From assembly GCA_016743235.1 (NCBI GenBank), contig VRZD01000008.1, positions 1 to 64,000 on the forward strand: DNA of 64,000 nucleotides, read 5' to 3'. The position numbers and the translations under genes were made by a program. Source of the stretch: Pantanalinema sp. GBBB05. GTDB taxonomy: Bacteria; Cyanobacteriota; Cyanobacteriia; Leptolyngbyales; Leptolyngbyaceae. Under the pieces are notes generated by a model. It saw only the letters and a list, made by a program, of their open reading frames with translations, was not told the DNA's origin and ran no database searches. Positions 35,748-45,400 of the stretch are shown piece after piece; the first letter of the stretch is position 1, and the number at the start of each line of letters is the position of its first letter.

Positions 35748-38700
35748 ATGGTTGCTAGTAATTCCAAAGTGGTGTCAGGCAATAAACAAGCCATGATCAG
35801 TTCGGAGCCTACTTCAACATTAGAAGTGACGATCGCCTCAACGACTGTATCATCTGGCACAACAGCGCTCAGTGCGCAACCACTCCTAGCAACTCCAGAC
35901 GTTTCTCCCCTCCAATTATCAGGCGATTTTCTGAAGCTGCCGCATACACCCTATCAACCGGAATATTTCGCTTTTACATTTCCAGCCTGCCTGATTGAAT
36001 CTCAACTCGATCAGGCAATCTCCGCTCAAGGTTACCTCCGATCGCTGCTATTAGCAGCCTTTCATGCTCTACTCTATCGCTACACTCAGCAGGAAACTAT
36101 TGGTTTAGACCTAATCATTGCCAAGCAGCACCAAAACTATATAGCTGAAATTTATACCCATATTGATGACCAATCGACTGTTCAAGAACTGATTGAGCAA
36201 TTCAATCACACGTTACAGCAGCAAGCCGAACTCACTGTTAATCAGCCATCACCGCGATCGTCACTGCCCATTGCAATCACATTGATTGATCATTTCCTAG
36301 AAGATGAAGCGCATTGGTTGGCTGAATTTCCTGCCAACTCTGAATTGACCAACAATCCCGATCTACATTTATTGATTCTCCCGCAGGAGCATACGATCTC
36401 CGGCATCCTCAGATATAACGCGAACCTATTCAAACCTGATACTATCAAGCGGCTGGCAGGGCATTTGCAGACATTAGTGCTGGGTATGATTGAGGATGGT
36501 GATGCCACGATCGCTCAAATCCCCTTACTCACTCAGGCAGAACTGCATCAGTTGTTGCTGGCATGGAGTAGCCCTACTGTTGATTATCCTCAAACGCCAG
36601 TTCACCACTACATTGAAACTCATGCAGTTCAGCACTCTGACGCGATCGCGGTTACATTTAACGCTGAATCTCTAACCTATGCGACCTTGAATCACCGCGC
36701 TAATCAACTCGCCCATTACCTCCAGAACCTGGGAGTGGGGGCAGAGGTGACAGTCGCGGTCTGTGTGGAACCTTGCTTAGAGGTAGCCATCAGTCTACTG
36801 GGCATTCTCAAGGCAGGTGGGATTTATGTTCCCCTTGATCCGACTTATCCGGCGGCTCGGTTGACGACCATCCTGGAGGATGTTCAGCCTCGAGTGTTGC
36901 TGACTCAATCTCATCTGCTCCCCAACTTACCGGCTTTAGCTGAGCATATTTTCTGCCTCGACACAGATTGGCACAGCCTCCAGTCCCAGCCTAGCCACAA
37001 CCCTAATACCACGATCGTTCCTGAGCAAACCGCTTACCTCGTTTATACCTCTGGTACGACGGGCAAACCCAAAGGCGTGATGGCAAGCCACGGCAATTTG
37101 ATCCATTATCTGCTGGTTGCCCAGAATCAATTTGGCTTCAATTCACAGGATGTGATTCCTGCGATCGCGCGGTTTACCTTCAGTATCACGTTCTTTGAGT
37201 TACTGTCACCGCTCATCGCCGGTGGCACACTGATGCTACTGGAGCGGGAGCATATTCTAGACTTCAAACGGCTGGCACAAACTTTGACTCAGGTGAGCGT
37301 AATTCACACATCACCCAGCTTAATGCGCAAACTGCTGACCTACATCAAAGAGAATGGTTTAGATCTGCAACGATTTCCGCACCTCAGACATGCCTCCTGC
37401 GGTGGCGATCTGGTATCTGCTGATTTGCTGGAAACTATGAAAACGGTATTTCGGCAGGCAGAAGTCTATGTGATTTACGGCTGTAGCGAAGTCAGTTGTA
37501 TGGCGTGTGCCTATCCCGTTCCTCGGCAGCAGGTGGCAACAAAAAGCCAGATCGGTAAACCCTTGAATAATGTCACTGTGCGGTTGTATGACCCACAACA
37601 AAACTTGGTGCCGATCGGGGTGGCTGGTGAAATTTACCTCAGTGGAGCGGGGATTACCAAAGGTTATCTGCATCAACCAGAACTGACTCAAGAAAAGTTT
37701 GTCACCATTGATCAGCAACGCTTTTATCGCACTGGCGACTTGGGACGGTTTGATGCTCAAGGCAATATTGAGATTCTCGGTCGCTTGGATTTTCAGATTA
37801 AGCTGCGGGGGATTCGGATTGAACTAGGCGACATTGAAACGACGTTACGTCAAGTTCCCGGTGTCCGAGAAGGGATTGTCATCGATCGCGACGTGCAGGG
37901 TGAAAAAAGTTTGGTGGCTTACGTGGTATTGGATCAAGCTGCCCCACCGACGATCGCTGAAATGCGGCAGTTTCTCCAAGTCAGATTGCCCGATTATATG
38001 GTACCCGCTGCATTTGTCATTCTGGAGGCAATGCCAGTCAACCTGAACCAGAAGATCGATCGGCGGGCACTACCAGATCCCACGTTCTCGCGATCGGAGT
38101 TGGAGCATGCTGCCTATGTGGCTCCTCGCACTGAACTAGAAGGGTTACTCGCGCAAGCCTGGACAGAAGTGTTGGGCTTGGAGCAAATCAGCATTCATGA
38201 TGATTTCTTTGCACTAGGTGGACATTCATTAATGGCGGCTCAGGTGATCTATCGCTTGCAGGACGCCTTAAGTCTAGAGATTCCGATTAGTCGCTTATTT
38301 GAGCTGTCCACGATCGCAGCTTTTGCTGACTATCTGACGCGGCTGAAGCAACAATCGGCTGATGCTGATTTTGGTTTAGTGCCAATTACGCCAATTCAAC
38401 GCACCAACGATCTACCGTTGTCTTCTGCTCAGTCTCGCCTCTGGTTCCTGAGTCAGTTAGAGGAGGGGATTGCTTACAATATTCCGCTAGCCTTAAAGCT
38501 AGATGGGGCATTGAGTCTCACAGCCTTAGAGCGAACCTTAACCGAAATTGCTCGCCGCCACGAAGCCTTGCGTACCACGTTCCCCCTGGTTCAAGGGCTG
38601 CCAGTGCAACGGATTCTGCCCCCCCAACCTGTCGTAGTACCGATGATAGACTTACAGTCTATTCCCGCCGATCGCCAAATGGCAGAGGTGCATCAGTTAG

Positions 38701-41700
38701 CTCAGGCAGAAGCCCAACGTCGGTTTAATCTCGCCCTCGATCGTCCATTCCGCTGTACGCTACTACGCTTAGAGACAACGTCTCATGTGTTGCTTGTCAC
38801 CATGCATCACATCGCTTCCGATGGCTGGTCATTGGGGGTATTCCGGCGAGAACTGGCAACCCTCTACACCGCCTTTTTCCAAGGTTCGGCGTCTCCTTTA
38901 GCAGAGTTACCCATTCAGTATGCTGACTTTTCTGCCTGGCAGCAACAACGCCTGCAAGCACCGCCACAACAGTTAGCCTACTGGAAACAGCAGTTGGCTG
39001 GCGCACCTCCCCTGCTGGAGTTACCCACCGATCGCTCACGTCCGCCCATCCAAAGTTTCCGGGGTGGTACAGAATTCTTTGTGCTTAATGCATCGCTGAC
39101 TCAACAACTGAAGGCATACAGTCAGCGGTCTGGCGCCACGCTATTCATGACCTTGTTGGCAGGTTTGGCAACCTTACTCTCGCGCTACAGTAACCATCAA
39201 GATATTGTCATCGGCTCCCCGATCGCCAATCGCAACCGGGTAGAACTGGAACCGTTAATTGGCTTCTTTATTAACCTGCTGGCACTCCGGATTGATCTGA
39301 GTGGCGATCCGCAATTTTCGGAATTATTGAAGCGAGTCCGGCAGGTAGCGTTAGATGCCTATGCTCACCAGGATGTACCGTTTGAACAGTTAGTAGAAGC
39401 GCTCCAACTAGAACGAAATTCTAGCCATAGTCCGCTGTTCCAGGTATTATTTATTCTGCAAAACTCTCCCACGGATCCAGCCAACTTACCTGGATTGACC
39501 TTGAATCCATTACAAGTTGAAAGTGGTACTGCCAAGTACGACCTCACACTGATGATGGAAGAGACCGAAGCGGGGATTATCGCTGAGTTTGAATATAACC
39601 AGGATTTATTCGATCGCGCCACCATCCGCCGCATGGTCAGTCACTTCCAGACCCTATTACAGGGAATTGTCGCTGAACCCTCCCAACCCCTTTCCGCCTT
39701 GCCGCTACTGACAGAAACGGAAAAACACCAAGTGTTGCTGGGCTGGAATCAGACTGCACTAGAATACCCACCTGAATGCTGTATTCATCAGTTATTTGAG
39801 TCGCAGGTCGAACGGACTCCTGACGCGATCGCGATGGTGCTTGAACAACGGCATTTGACCTATCGAGAATTGAATGATCGGGCTAACCAGGTGGCTCACT
39901 ATCTACAGACGTTAGGCGTGGGACCGGAAGTAATAGTCGGGATTTGCCTAGAACGCTCTCTAGAAATGGTGGTGGGTCTATTGGGAATTCTGAAAGCGGG
40001 TGGCTCCTATGTACCACTGGATCCGGCTTACCCGCTCGATCGCTTATCTTACATGATCGAAGATTCGCGATTGCCTGTCCTGCTCACCCAACACGCCCTA
40101 CGGACTCAGTTCTCGACCCAACCTGTTCAGATTGTTTGTCTTGATACTGATTGGAGTGCGATTGCGCAACTGCCGACTGCAAATGTCACTAGCGGGGTAG
40201 GGGCAGACAACTTAGCGTACACAATTTATACCTCTGGCTCCACGGGGAAACCGAAAGGGGTACAAATTTGTCATCGCACAGCAGTGAACTTCCTTAACTC
40301 CATGCGGCGACAACCGGGGTTAACTGAGCAGGATGTCCTCCTGGCAGTGACGACGATCTCCTTTGATATTGCTGTATTGGAACTGTACTTGCCCCTGATG
40401 GTTGGGGCGCAGGCAGTATTGGCAACTCGCACTGTTGCAGCTGATGCTAAGCGCTTGTCAGCGTTGTTGGCAAACTCAGGAGCAACTGTGATGCAAGCTA
40501 CTCCAGCAACTTGGCAGATGCTATTAACTGGCGGTTGGCAGGGCGATCGTCGCTTGAAAATGTTGTGTGGTGGAGAAGCGATGTCTCGGAACCTAGCAGA
40601 TCAACTGCTAGAGCGGGGTGGTAGCCTATGGAATATGTATGGACCCACTGAAACAACCGTGTGGTCGGCTGCGTGTGAGGTTAAACCTGGAGCAGGACCT
40701 GTACCAGTGGCTGGACCGATCGCCAATACGCAAATCTATGTCTTAGCAGAATCCTCTTATCCAGTCGCGGGTTCCGTCCATCCCGTCCCGATCGGGATTC
40801 CAGGAGAAGTCCATATTGGGGGCGATGGTTTGGCACGTGGGTATCTAAATCGTCCTGAATTAACCCACTCCCGGTTTATTCCTGATCCCTTCTGCGATCG
40901 CCCAGGTGCTCGCTTGTATAAGACCGGGGATCTCGCCCGGTTCCGACCTGATGGTAGCTTGGAATTCTTGGGACGCATGGATCATCAAGTGAAGCTGCGT
41001 GGCTTCCGGATTGAATTGGGTGAAATTGAAGCCGTCCTTAGCCGCTATCCTCTGCTTAAGCAAGGAGTGGTGGTCGTGCGGGAAGATGTGCCTGGTGATC
41101 AGCGATTGGTGGCTTATTTCACGACGAAAGGCGATACCATACCGACGATCCAGACGATGCGGCAGTTCCTCAAAGAACAACTACCTGATTACATGGTGCC
41201 CTCTACCTTTGTTAAGTTAGAGTCTCTCCCACTCACCCCGAATGGTAAGGTTGATCGGCGGGCATTACCCACTCCCACAGTATCGCTGGCGACTGATCCG
41301 AGTGAAACCTTTGTGGCTCCTAGAGATGAGATGGAGCGGCAGCTAGTTGAAATTTGGCAAGAGGTTTTGCAGGTGCCATCGATCGGCGTTTATGATAACT
41401 TCTTTGAATTGGGTGGACATTCGCTCTCAGCGGTGCGGGTTTGGGCAAAGGTGGAAGAAGTATTTGGCAAAAACTTACCGATCACTACATTGATCCAGGC
41501 TCCAACGATCGCGGAGCTATCCCCCTTACTGAAAAATGCCGACAGCGAAGAGAACTTGGGCGATTTAGTCCCTTTGCGACGGGGAGGCAACAAACCACCA
41601 CTATTCTGCTTATATGGCATTCTGTTGTATCGGGAGTTAGCCGAGCAGTGCGATCCGGATCAACCGGTCTATGGCGTTTATCTACAAGAAGAAGTCGATT

Positions 41701-42374
41701 TAGTGAAAACTGGGAAAATTGACCAGCAAACTTCGATTTTTTCTAGTGTACCGAAGATTGCTGCCCGATATCTCCAAGCAATCCGCACATTGCAGCCTCA
41801 AGGTCCCTACTACCTGGCAGGGGAGTCTTTCGGGGGAATTGTTGCCTTTGAAATGGCGCAACAGCTGCAATCGATGGGCGAAGAAGTGGCATTGGTTGCC
41901 CTGTTTGACTCTCAGACTCCGTTGTGTCGTAACTATATTTCTCGGCGGCAACGCCTGATGTTACATAGCCAACTACTATGGCAACAAGGTCCATCTTATG
42001 TTGTTCGTAAAGCCCAGAGGAGTCTGGCATCCTTGCAGCAAAAGCTCTTTACCCCGTTGAATCAGCTCTTTCAACGTTCAGCAATCGCAGAGCAGCCACT
42101 GTATCTCAATCAGGTTAACTCCCTACCCCAAGATATTCGTCAACAGGTACGTGATCGCGCCATCCAATCCTACACGCCTCAACCCTACTCTGGACGGGTC
42201 GTGTTGTTCCGAGCAATGGACCGGGATGCCTTTGACTATAGCGATCGCTGTCTGGGCTGGTCAGCCTTCACTGAACATCTAGACATCTTTGATATCCCAG
42301 GCGATCACCTGGGGATTCTCAAACATCCCAATGTGCCGCTATTAGTAGAGAAGTTGCAAACCTATCTCGGTTAG
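35748..42374 (+). CDS. Two-module non-ribosomal peptide synthetase: partial C - A - T - C - A - T - TE
   Basis: 2208 residues. Domains: a shortened condensation-like lobe (about 60-260) without any HHxxxDG; A1 (about 265-770; SGTTGKPKG at about 430); T1 (LGGHSL about 823); a full C domain (about 880-1320; active site HHIASDG about 1018); A2 (about 1325-1835; SGSTGKPKG about 1491); T2 (LGGHSL about 1887); thioesterase (about 1944-2208) with GESFGG, an Asp in LFDSQTP and His in GDHLGIL. A1 reads FSITFFELL where amino-acid-activating domains have FD, and YGCSEVS for YGPTE, so its substrate probably lacks an alpha-amino group. A2 residues resemble a glycine code. Expected product: an acyl-amino acid, possibly acyl-glycine. 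No tailoring or PPTase gene is adjacent. Confidence 0.93.
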   Translation: MVASNSKVVSGNKQAMISSEPTSTLEVTIASTTVSSGTTALSAQPLLATPDVSPLQLSGDFLKLPHTPYQPEYFAFTFPACLIESQLDQAISAQGYLRSLLLAAFHALLYRYTQQETIGLDLIIAKQHQNYIAEIYTHIDDQSTVQELIEQFNHTLQQQAELTVNQPSPRSSLPIAITLIDHFLEDEAHWLAEFPANSELTNNPDLHLLILPQEHTISGILRYNANLFKPDTIKRLAGHLQTLVLGMIEDGDATIAQIPLLTQAELHQLLLAWSSPTVDYPQTPVHHYIETHAVQHSDAIAVTFNAESLTYATLNHRANQLAHYLQNLGVGAEVTVAVCVEPCLEVAISLLGILKAGGIYVPLDPTYPAARLTTILEDVQPRVLLTQSHLLPNLPALAEHIFCLDTDWHSLQSQPSHNPNTTIVPEQTAYLVYTSGTTGKPKGVMASHGNLIHYLLVAQNQFGFNSQDVIPAIARFTFSITFFELLSPLIAGGTLMLLEREHILDFKRLAQTLTQVSVIHTSPSLMRKLLTYIKENGLDLQRFPHLRHASCGGDLVSADLLETMKTVFRQAEVYVIYGCSEVSCMACAYPVPRQQVATKSQIGKPLNNVTVRLYDPQQNLVPIGVAGEIYLSGAGITKGYLHQPELTQEKFVTIDQQRFYRTGDLGRFDAQGNIEILGRLDFQIKLRGIRIELGDIETTLRQVPGVREGIVIDRDVQGEKSLVAYVVLDQAAPPTIAEMRQFLQVRLPDYMVPAAFVILEAMPVNLNQKIDRRALPDPTFSRSELEHAAYVAPRTELEGLLAQAWTEVLGLEQISIHDDFFALGGHSLMAAQVIYRLQDALSLEIPISRLFELSTIAAFADYLTRLKQQSADADFGLVPITPIQRTNDLPLSSAQSRLWFLSQLEEGIAYNIPLALKLDGALSLTALERTLTEIARRHEALRTTFPLVQGLPVQRILPPQPVVVPMIDLQSIPADRQMAEVHQLAQAEAQRRFNLALDRPFRCTLLRLETTSHVLLVTMHHIASDGWSLGVFRRELATLYTAFFQGSASPLAELPIQYADFSAWQQQRLQAPPQQLAYWKQQLAGAPPLLELPTDRSRPPIQSFRGGTEFFVLNASLTQQLKAYSQRSGATLFMTLLAGLATLLSRYSNHQDIVIGSPIANRNRVELEPLIGFFINLLALRIDLSGDPQFSELLKRVRQVALDAYAHQDVPFEQLVEALQLERNSSHSPLFQVLFILQNSPTDPANLPGLTLNPLQVESGTAKYDLTLMMEETEAGIIAEFEYNQDLFDRATIRRMVSHFQTLLQGIVAEPSQPLSALPLLTETEKHQVLLGWNQTALEYPPECCIHQLFESQVERTPDAIAMVLEQRHLTYRELNDRANQVAHYLQTLGVGPEVIVGICLERSLEMVVGLLGILKAGGSYVPLDPAYPLDRLSYMIEDSRLPVLLTQHALRTQFSTQPVQIVCLDTDWSAIAQLPTANVTSGVGADNLAYTIYTSGSTGKPKGVQICHRTAVNFLNSMRRQPGLTEQDVLLAVTTISFDIAVLELYLPLMVGAQAVLATRTVAADAKRLSALLANSGATVMQATPATWQMLLTGGWQGDRRLKMLCGGEAMSRNLADQLLERGGSLWNMYGPTETTVWSAACEVKPGAGPVPVAGPIANTQIYVLAESSYPVAGSVHPVPIGIPGEVHIGGDGLARGYLNRPELTHSRFIPDPFCDRPGARLYKTGDLARFRPDGSLEFLGRMDHQVKLRGFRIELGEIEAVLSRYPLLKQGVVVVREDVPGDQRLVAYFTTKGDTIPTIQTMRQFLKEQLPDYMVPSTFVKLESLPLTPNGKVDRRALPTPTVSLATDPSETFVAPRDEMERQLVEIWQEVLQVPSIGVYDNFFELGGHSLSAVRVWAKVEEVFGKNLPITTLIQAPTIAELSPLLKNADSEENLGDLVPLRRGGNKPPLFCLYGILLYRELAEQCDPDQPVYGVYLQEEVDLVKTGKIDQQTSIFSSVPKIAARYLQAIRTLQPQGPYYLAGESFGGIVAFEMAQQLQSMGEEVALVALFDSQTPLCRNYISRRQRLMLHSQLLWQQGPSYVVRKAQRSLASLQQKLFTPLNQLFQRSAIAEQPLYLNQVNSLPQDIRQQVRDRAIQSYTPQPYSGRVVLFRAMDRDAFDYSDRCLGWSAFTEHLDIFDIPGDHLGILKHPNVPLLVEKLQTYLG

Positions 42375-42406
42375 CCCCTAATTCATGCTGGTTTCCGGTG
42401 AATTCC

Positions 42407-42456
42407 CCCCTTTCTGCTGACTGTAACAGTCGTCCAGTGCAGAGAGGGGCTTTTTT
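42407..42456 (+). terminator. Intrinsic terminator after the NRPS gene
   Basis: CCCCTTTCTGC (42407-42417) pairs with GCAGAGAGGGG (42439-42449) with one wobble, followed by C and six T. It lies 33 bp after the NRPS stop and just before the 3' end of the convergent kinase gene. Confidence 0.85.
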
Positions 42457-42464
42457 AAGTAGCT

Positions 42465-45400
42465 TTAAGCGAGAACCAGGGGCAGGGTCAGGGTAAATTG
42501 CACGTGATTCTCACCACTTTGAACCGTGATCTGACCTTGCAGCCGTTCGGCAAGTTTTTTGACCAAGCTTAACCCTAAGCCTGTACCACCATGTTTCCAG
42601 GGATCATTGTTCGGAACTCGATAGAATTTATCGAAGACATGAGGTAATTCCTTGGGAGAAATCTCTACACCAGAATTACTAATGGTGACTTCAAGCGAAC
42701 TAGGAGCATGAGCAACCTGTTGCAACACAGCCACGGCGATCGCGATCGTTTCTCCAGCCGGAGTATATTTACAGGCATTTTGCAACAGTTCGGTCAGAAT
42801 TCGTTCTAGATATTTCAGATCCGTGGTGATTGACGGTAACTTAGCTGGGATTTGTATTTTTAATTGTTGTTGTTGTTGTCGAGTGCGCTCTTCGAAGGGT
42901 TCAGCAATAGCTGGAATCCAAATTCTCAAATCGAGTGTTGTCAACATTAATGGTTCAGTTTTAGCATCTAACCGCGATAGATTTAATAGATCATTAATTA
43001 AGTTAGTTTCGCGTTGACATTCGTGACTGAGAATCTGAAGATATTGGTTAGCACGATCGTTAGTTTGTAAAATATCAGTGCGTTTCAAGATAATCTCTAA
43101 CATCTGAACCGCCATTTTGATATTAGACATGGGAGTGCGAAGTTCATGAGACACGGTACTTAAAAAGTCATCTTTAAGGCGATTCAGCCGCTCCAGTTCT
43201 TGGACCTGGGCTTGTGCTGCTTGAAATAACCGGGATTGTCTTAACGCGATCGCGCATTGGTTCGCCACCTGTTGGACTAAACGAACTTCCAGGTCATTAA
43301 AAATTTCTTCCCGATGCTTGAATAACCATAAATCGCCCAACACTCCTTGATCATCAACAATCGGGCAGGCTAGGACAGAGAACAAGCGATGCTGCGATCG
43401 GACCGGGTTAGGAATGCTGTCACAAAATTGGCAAAACTGTCCATTTAATAAGTGTTTATAAATGTCAGCATGAGGAGCTGTGGCGAGCATAAACGTTTGT
43501 CCCTGGGCTGGGCGTAGAGTTCTAGTGAATTCATAAGCAATAGTAGATGTGGTTTGCTCGGCATTATAAATTCCAGTATCACAACACTCAATTTCAACCC
43601 CCCAAGCTAACTCTTGCACCGCCGTTTGCAGAATTTGTTGCTCGTCTAAACTATCCCGCACTTTATCGGTAATTCGCTTTAATAAAGCCTCAAAATGCAA
43701 GGATTGCCAGAGTTCAATTGTGCGTTCTTGCACTTGCCGTTCCAGCTTCAGACTGAACTGTTGCACCTGTTGATAGAGGTGGGCTTGATGAATAGCAATA
43801 CTAACCTGGTTGGCGATCTCCGCTAGCAGATCTACTTCCCAGGTTTGCCAGTGCCGTGGTTGGTGACATGTATGGGCAATCAACAATCCCCATAGGTTGT
43901 CTTGATGCAGCACTGGAACCACCATTTGTGCAACAGCTTCCAACCCTAGCAGATAAGCAAGAGGACAATACTCCGATGGATATGAGGCAAAATCATCAAC
44001 TACTACTGGGGTCATTCGACAGAAGTGAGGATAACACTCATTGAGGCAATTACAGAGATAAGTCTCCCCAGCGAGGGATGATTCACCTGCAACCAATGCT
44101 TCTGTTTCAATTTTGCTACTCTGGTCGGGATAAACCCGCAAGATCAGCACACGATCGCAGTGTAATAGTTCTAAAACATCGGTGACTGTAGCGGTAAGAA
44201 TATCATTCAAATCCAGGCTTTGTCGGATATGTTGCGTAATCGTACTGAGCAAGCGTTGGCGTTCCGCCTGTTGTTGCAAGGTAGCTTCTGCCTGTTTTCG
44301 CCTAGTAATATCCAGCAAAGTGCCGAGTAACTGAATCGTTTGTCCTTGACGATTCTGAATGGCTTCACCTCTACCTTCAATATATTTCACACTCCCGTCA
44401 GGATGCAGAATCCGAAAATCAACTACAAATGCGTGTCCAGCCATCGTGATCTGGTCAATGGCGGCTTGCACAGCGGCACGATCGTCGGGGTGAATGTGCT
44501 GAAAATGGTCTTCGTAGGACGGTTCTGGTTGAGTGGGATCAAACCCAAATAGGTGAAAACTCTCTTCTGACCAAGTGATTTTTTTTGTGCGGACATCAAG
44601 TTCCCAACTGCCCACATGCGCCACTCGTTGCGCTTCAAGTAATTTTGTTTCCTTGTGTTGCAATGCCGTTTCTGTTCGTTGCCGTTCCCGCGTTTCCAGA
44701 ATCAGCGCCACAATATGAGCAAGATAGCTGGCAAAGTTCTGTTCTTCGATCGCCCATTGTCGTACTGTATACACCTGTTCATGACAAATTACCCCAACCG
44801 TTTTGCCCTCAAAATGAATCGGAATATTCATGATTGAGGTAATGTGATGAGGCTGTAACCAGTGCAGAAATAGGTCTTGAGTGCGTGGATCGGTGTCAGC
44901 TTGAGCAACGACGATCGCGGCATGGTCTGCTAGCGCTTGGAAGTACATAGGATAATCAGCAGCGCACAGCTCAATCCCGGTTGAATGACACTGGGAGCTT
45001 AACTCATACTGATCTTGCAGAATAAGGCAGGTAGATTCAGCATTATAAAACCAGATACTGACCCGTTCCACTTGCAGTACCTGCGCTGCCGTTTTAGTCA
45101 GAAGTTGCAAGGCTGTGGCTAGATTGCCGTTATATAGAACTGGGTGTTTCCCCAACTCAATCAACGCCGTATGTAGTCGGCGCAACCGTTCTTCACTAGC
45201 TTTGAGGGCTTGTTCGGTTTGCTTCTGTTCTGTAATGTCCCGCGATACCCATACCACCTGATCGGCGTGAAGGGGTGATACACTAGCACTAAACCACGTA
45301 GTCTGTTGGTTCAGCAGAAAATCATATTCGATCGTCTGTGGCTGTCGGGTCGCTAATACCTGCTGGATGCAATGGATTAACCGCTCTGCTGTTACCTGGG

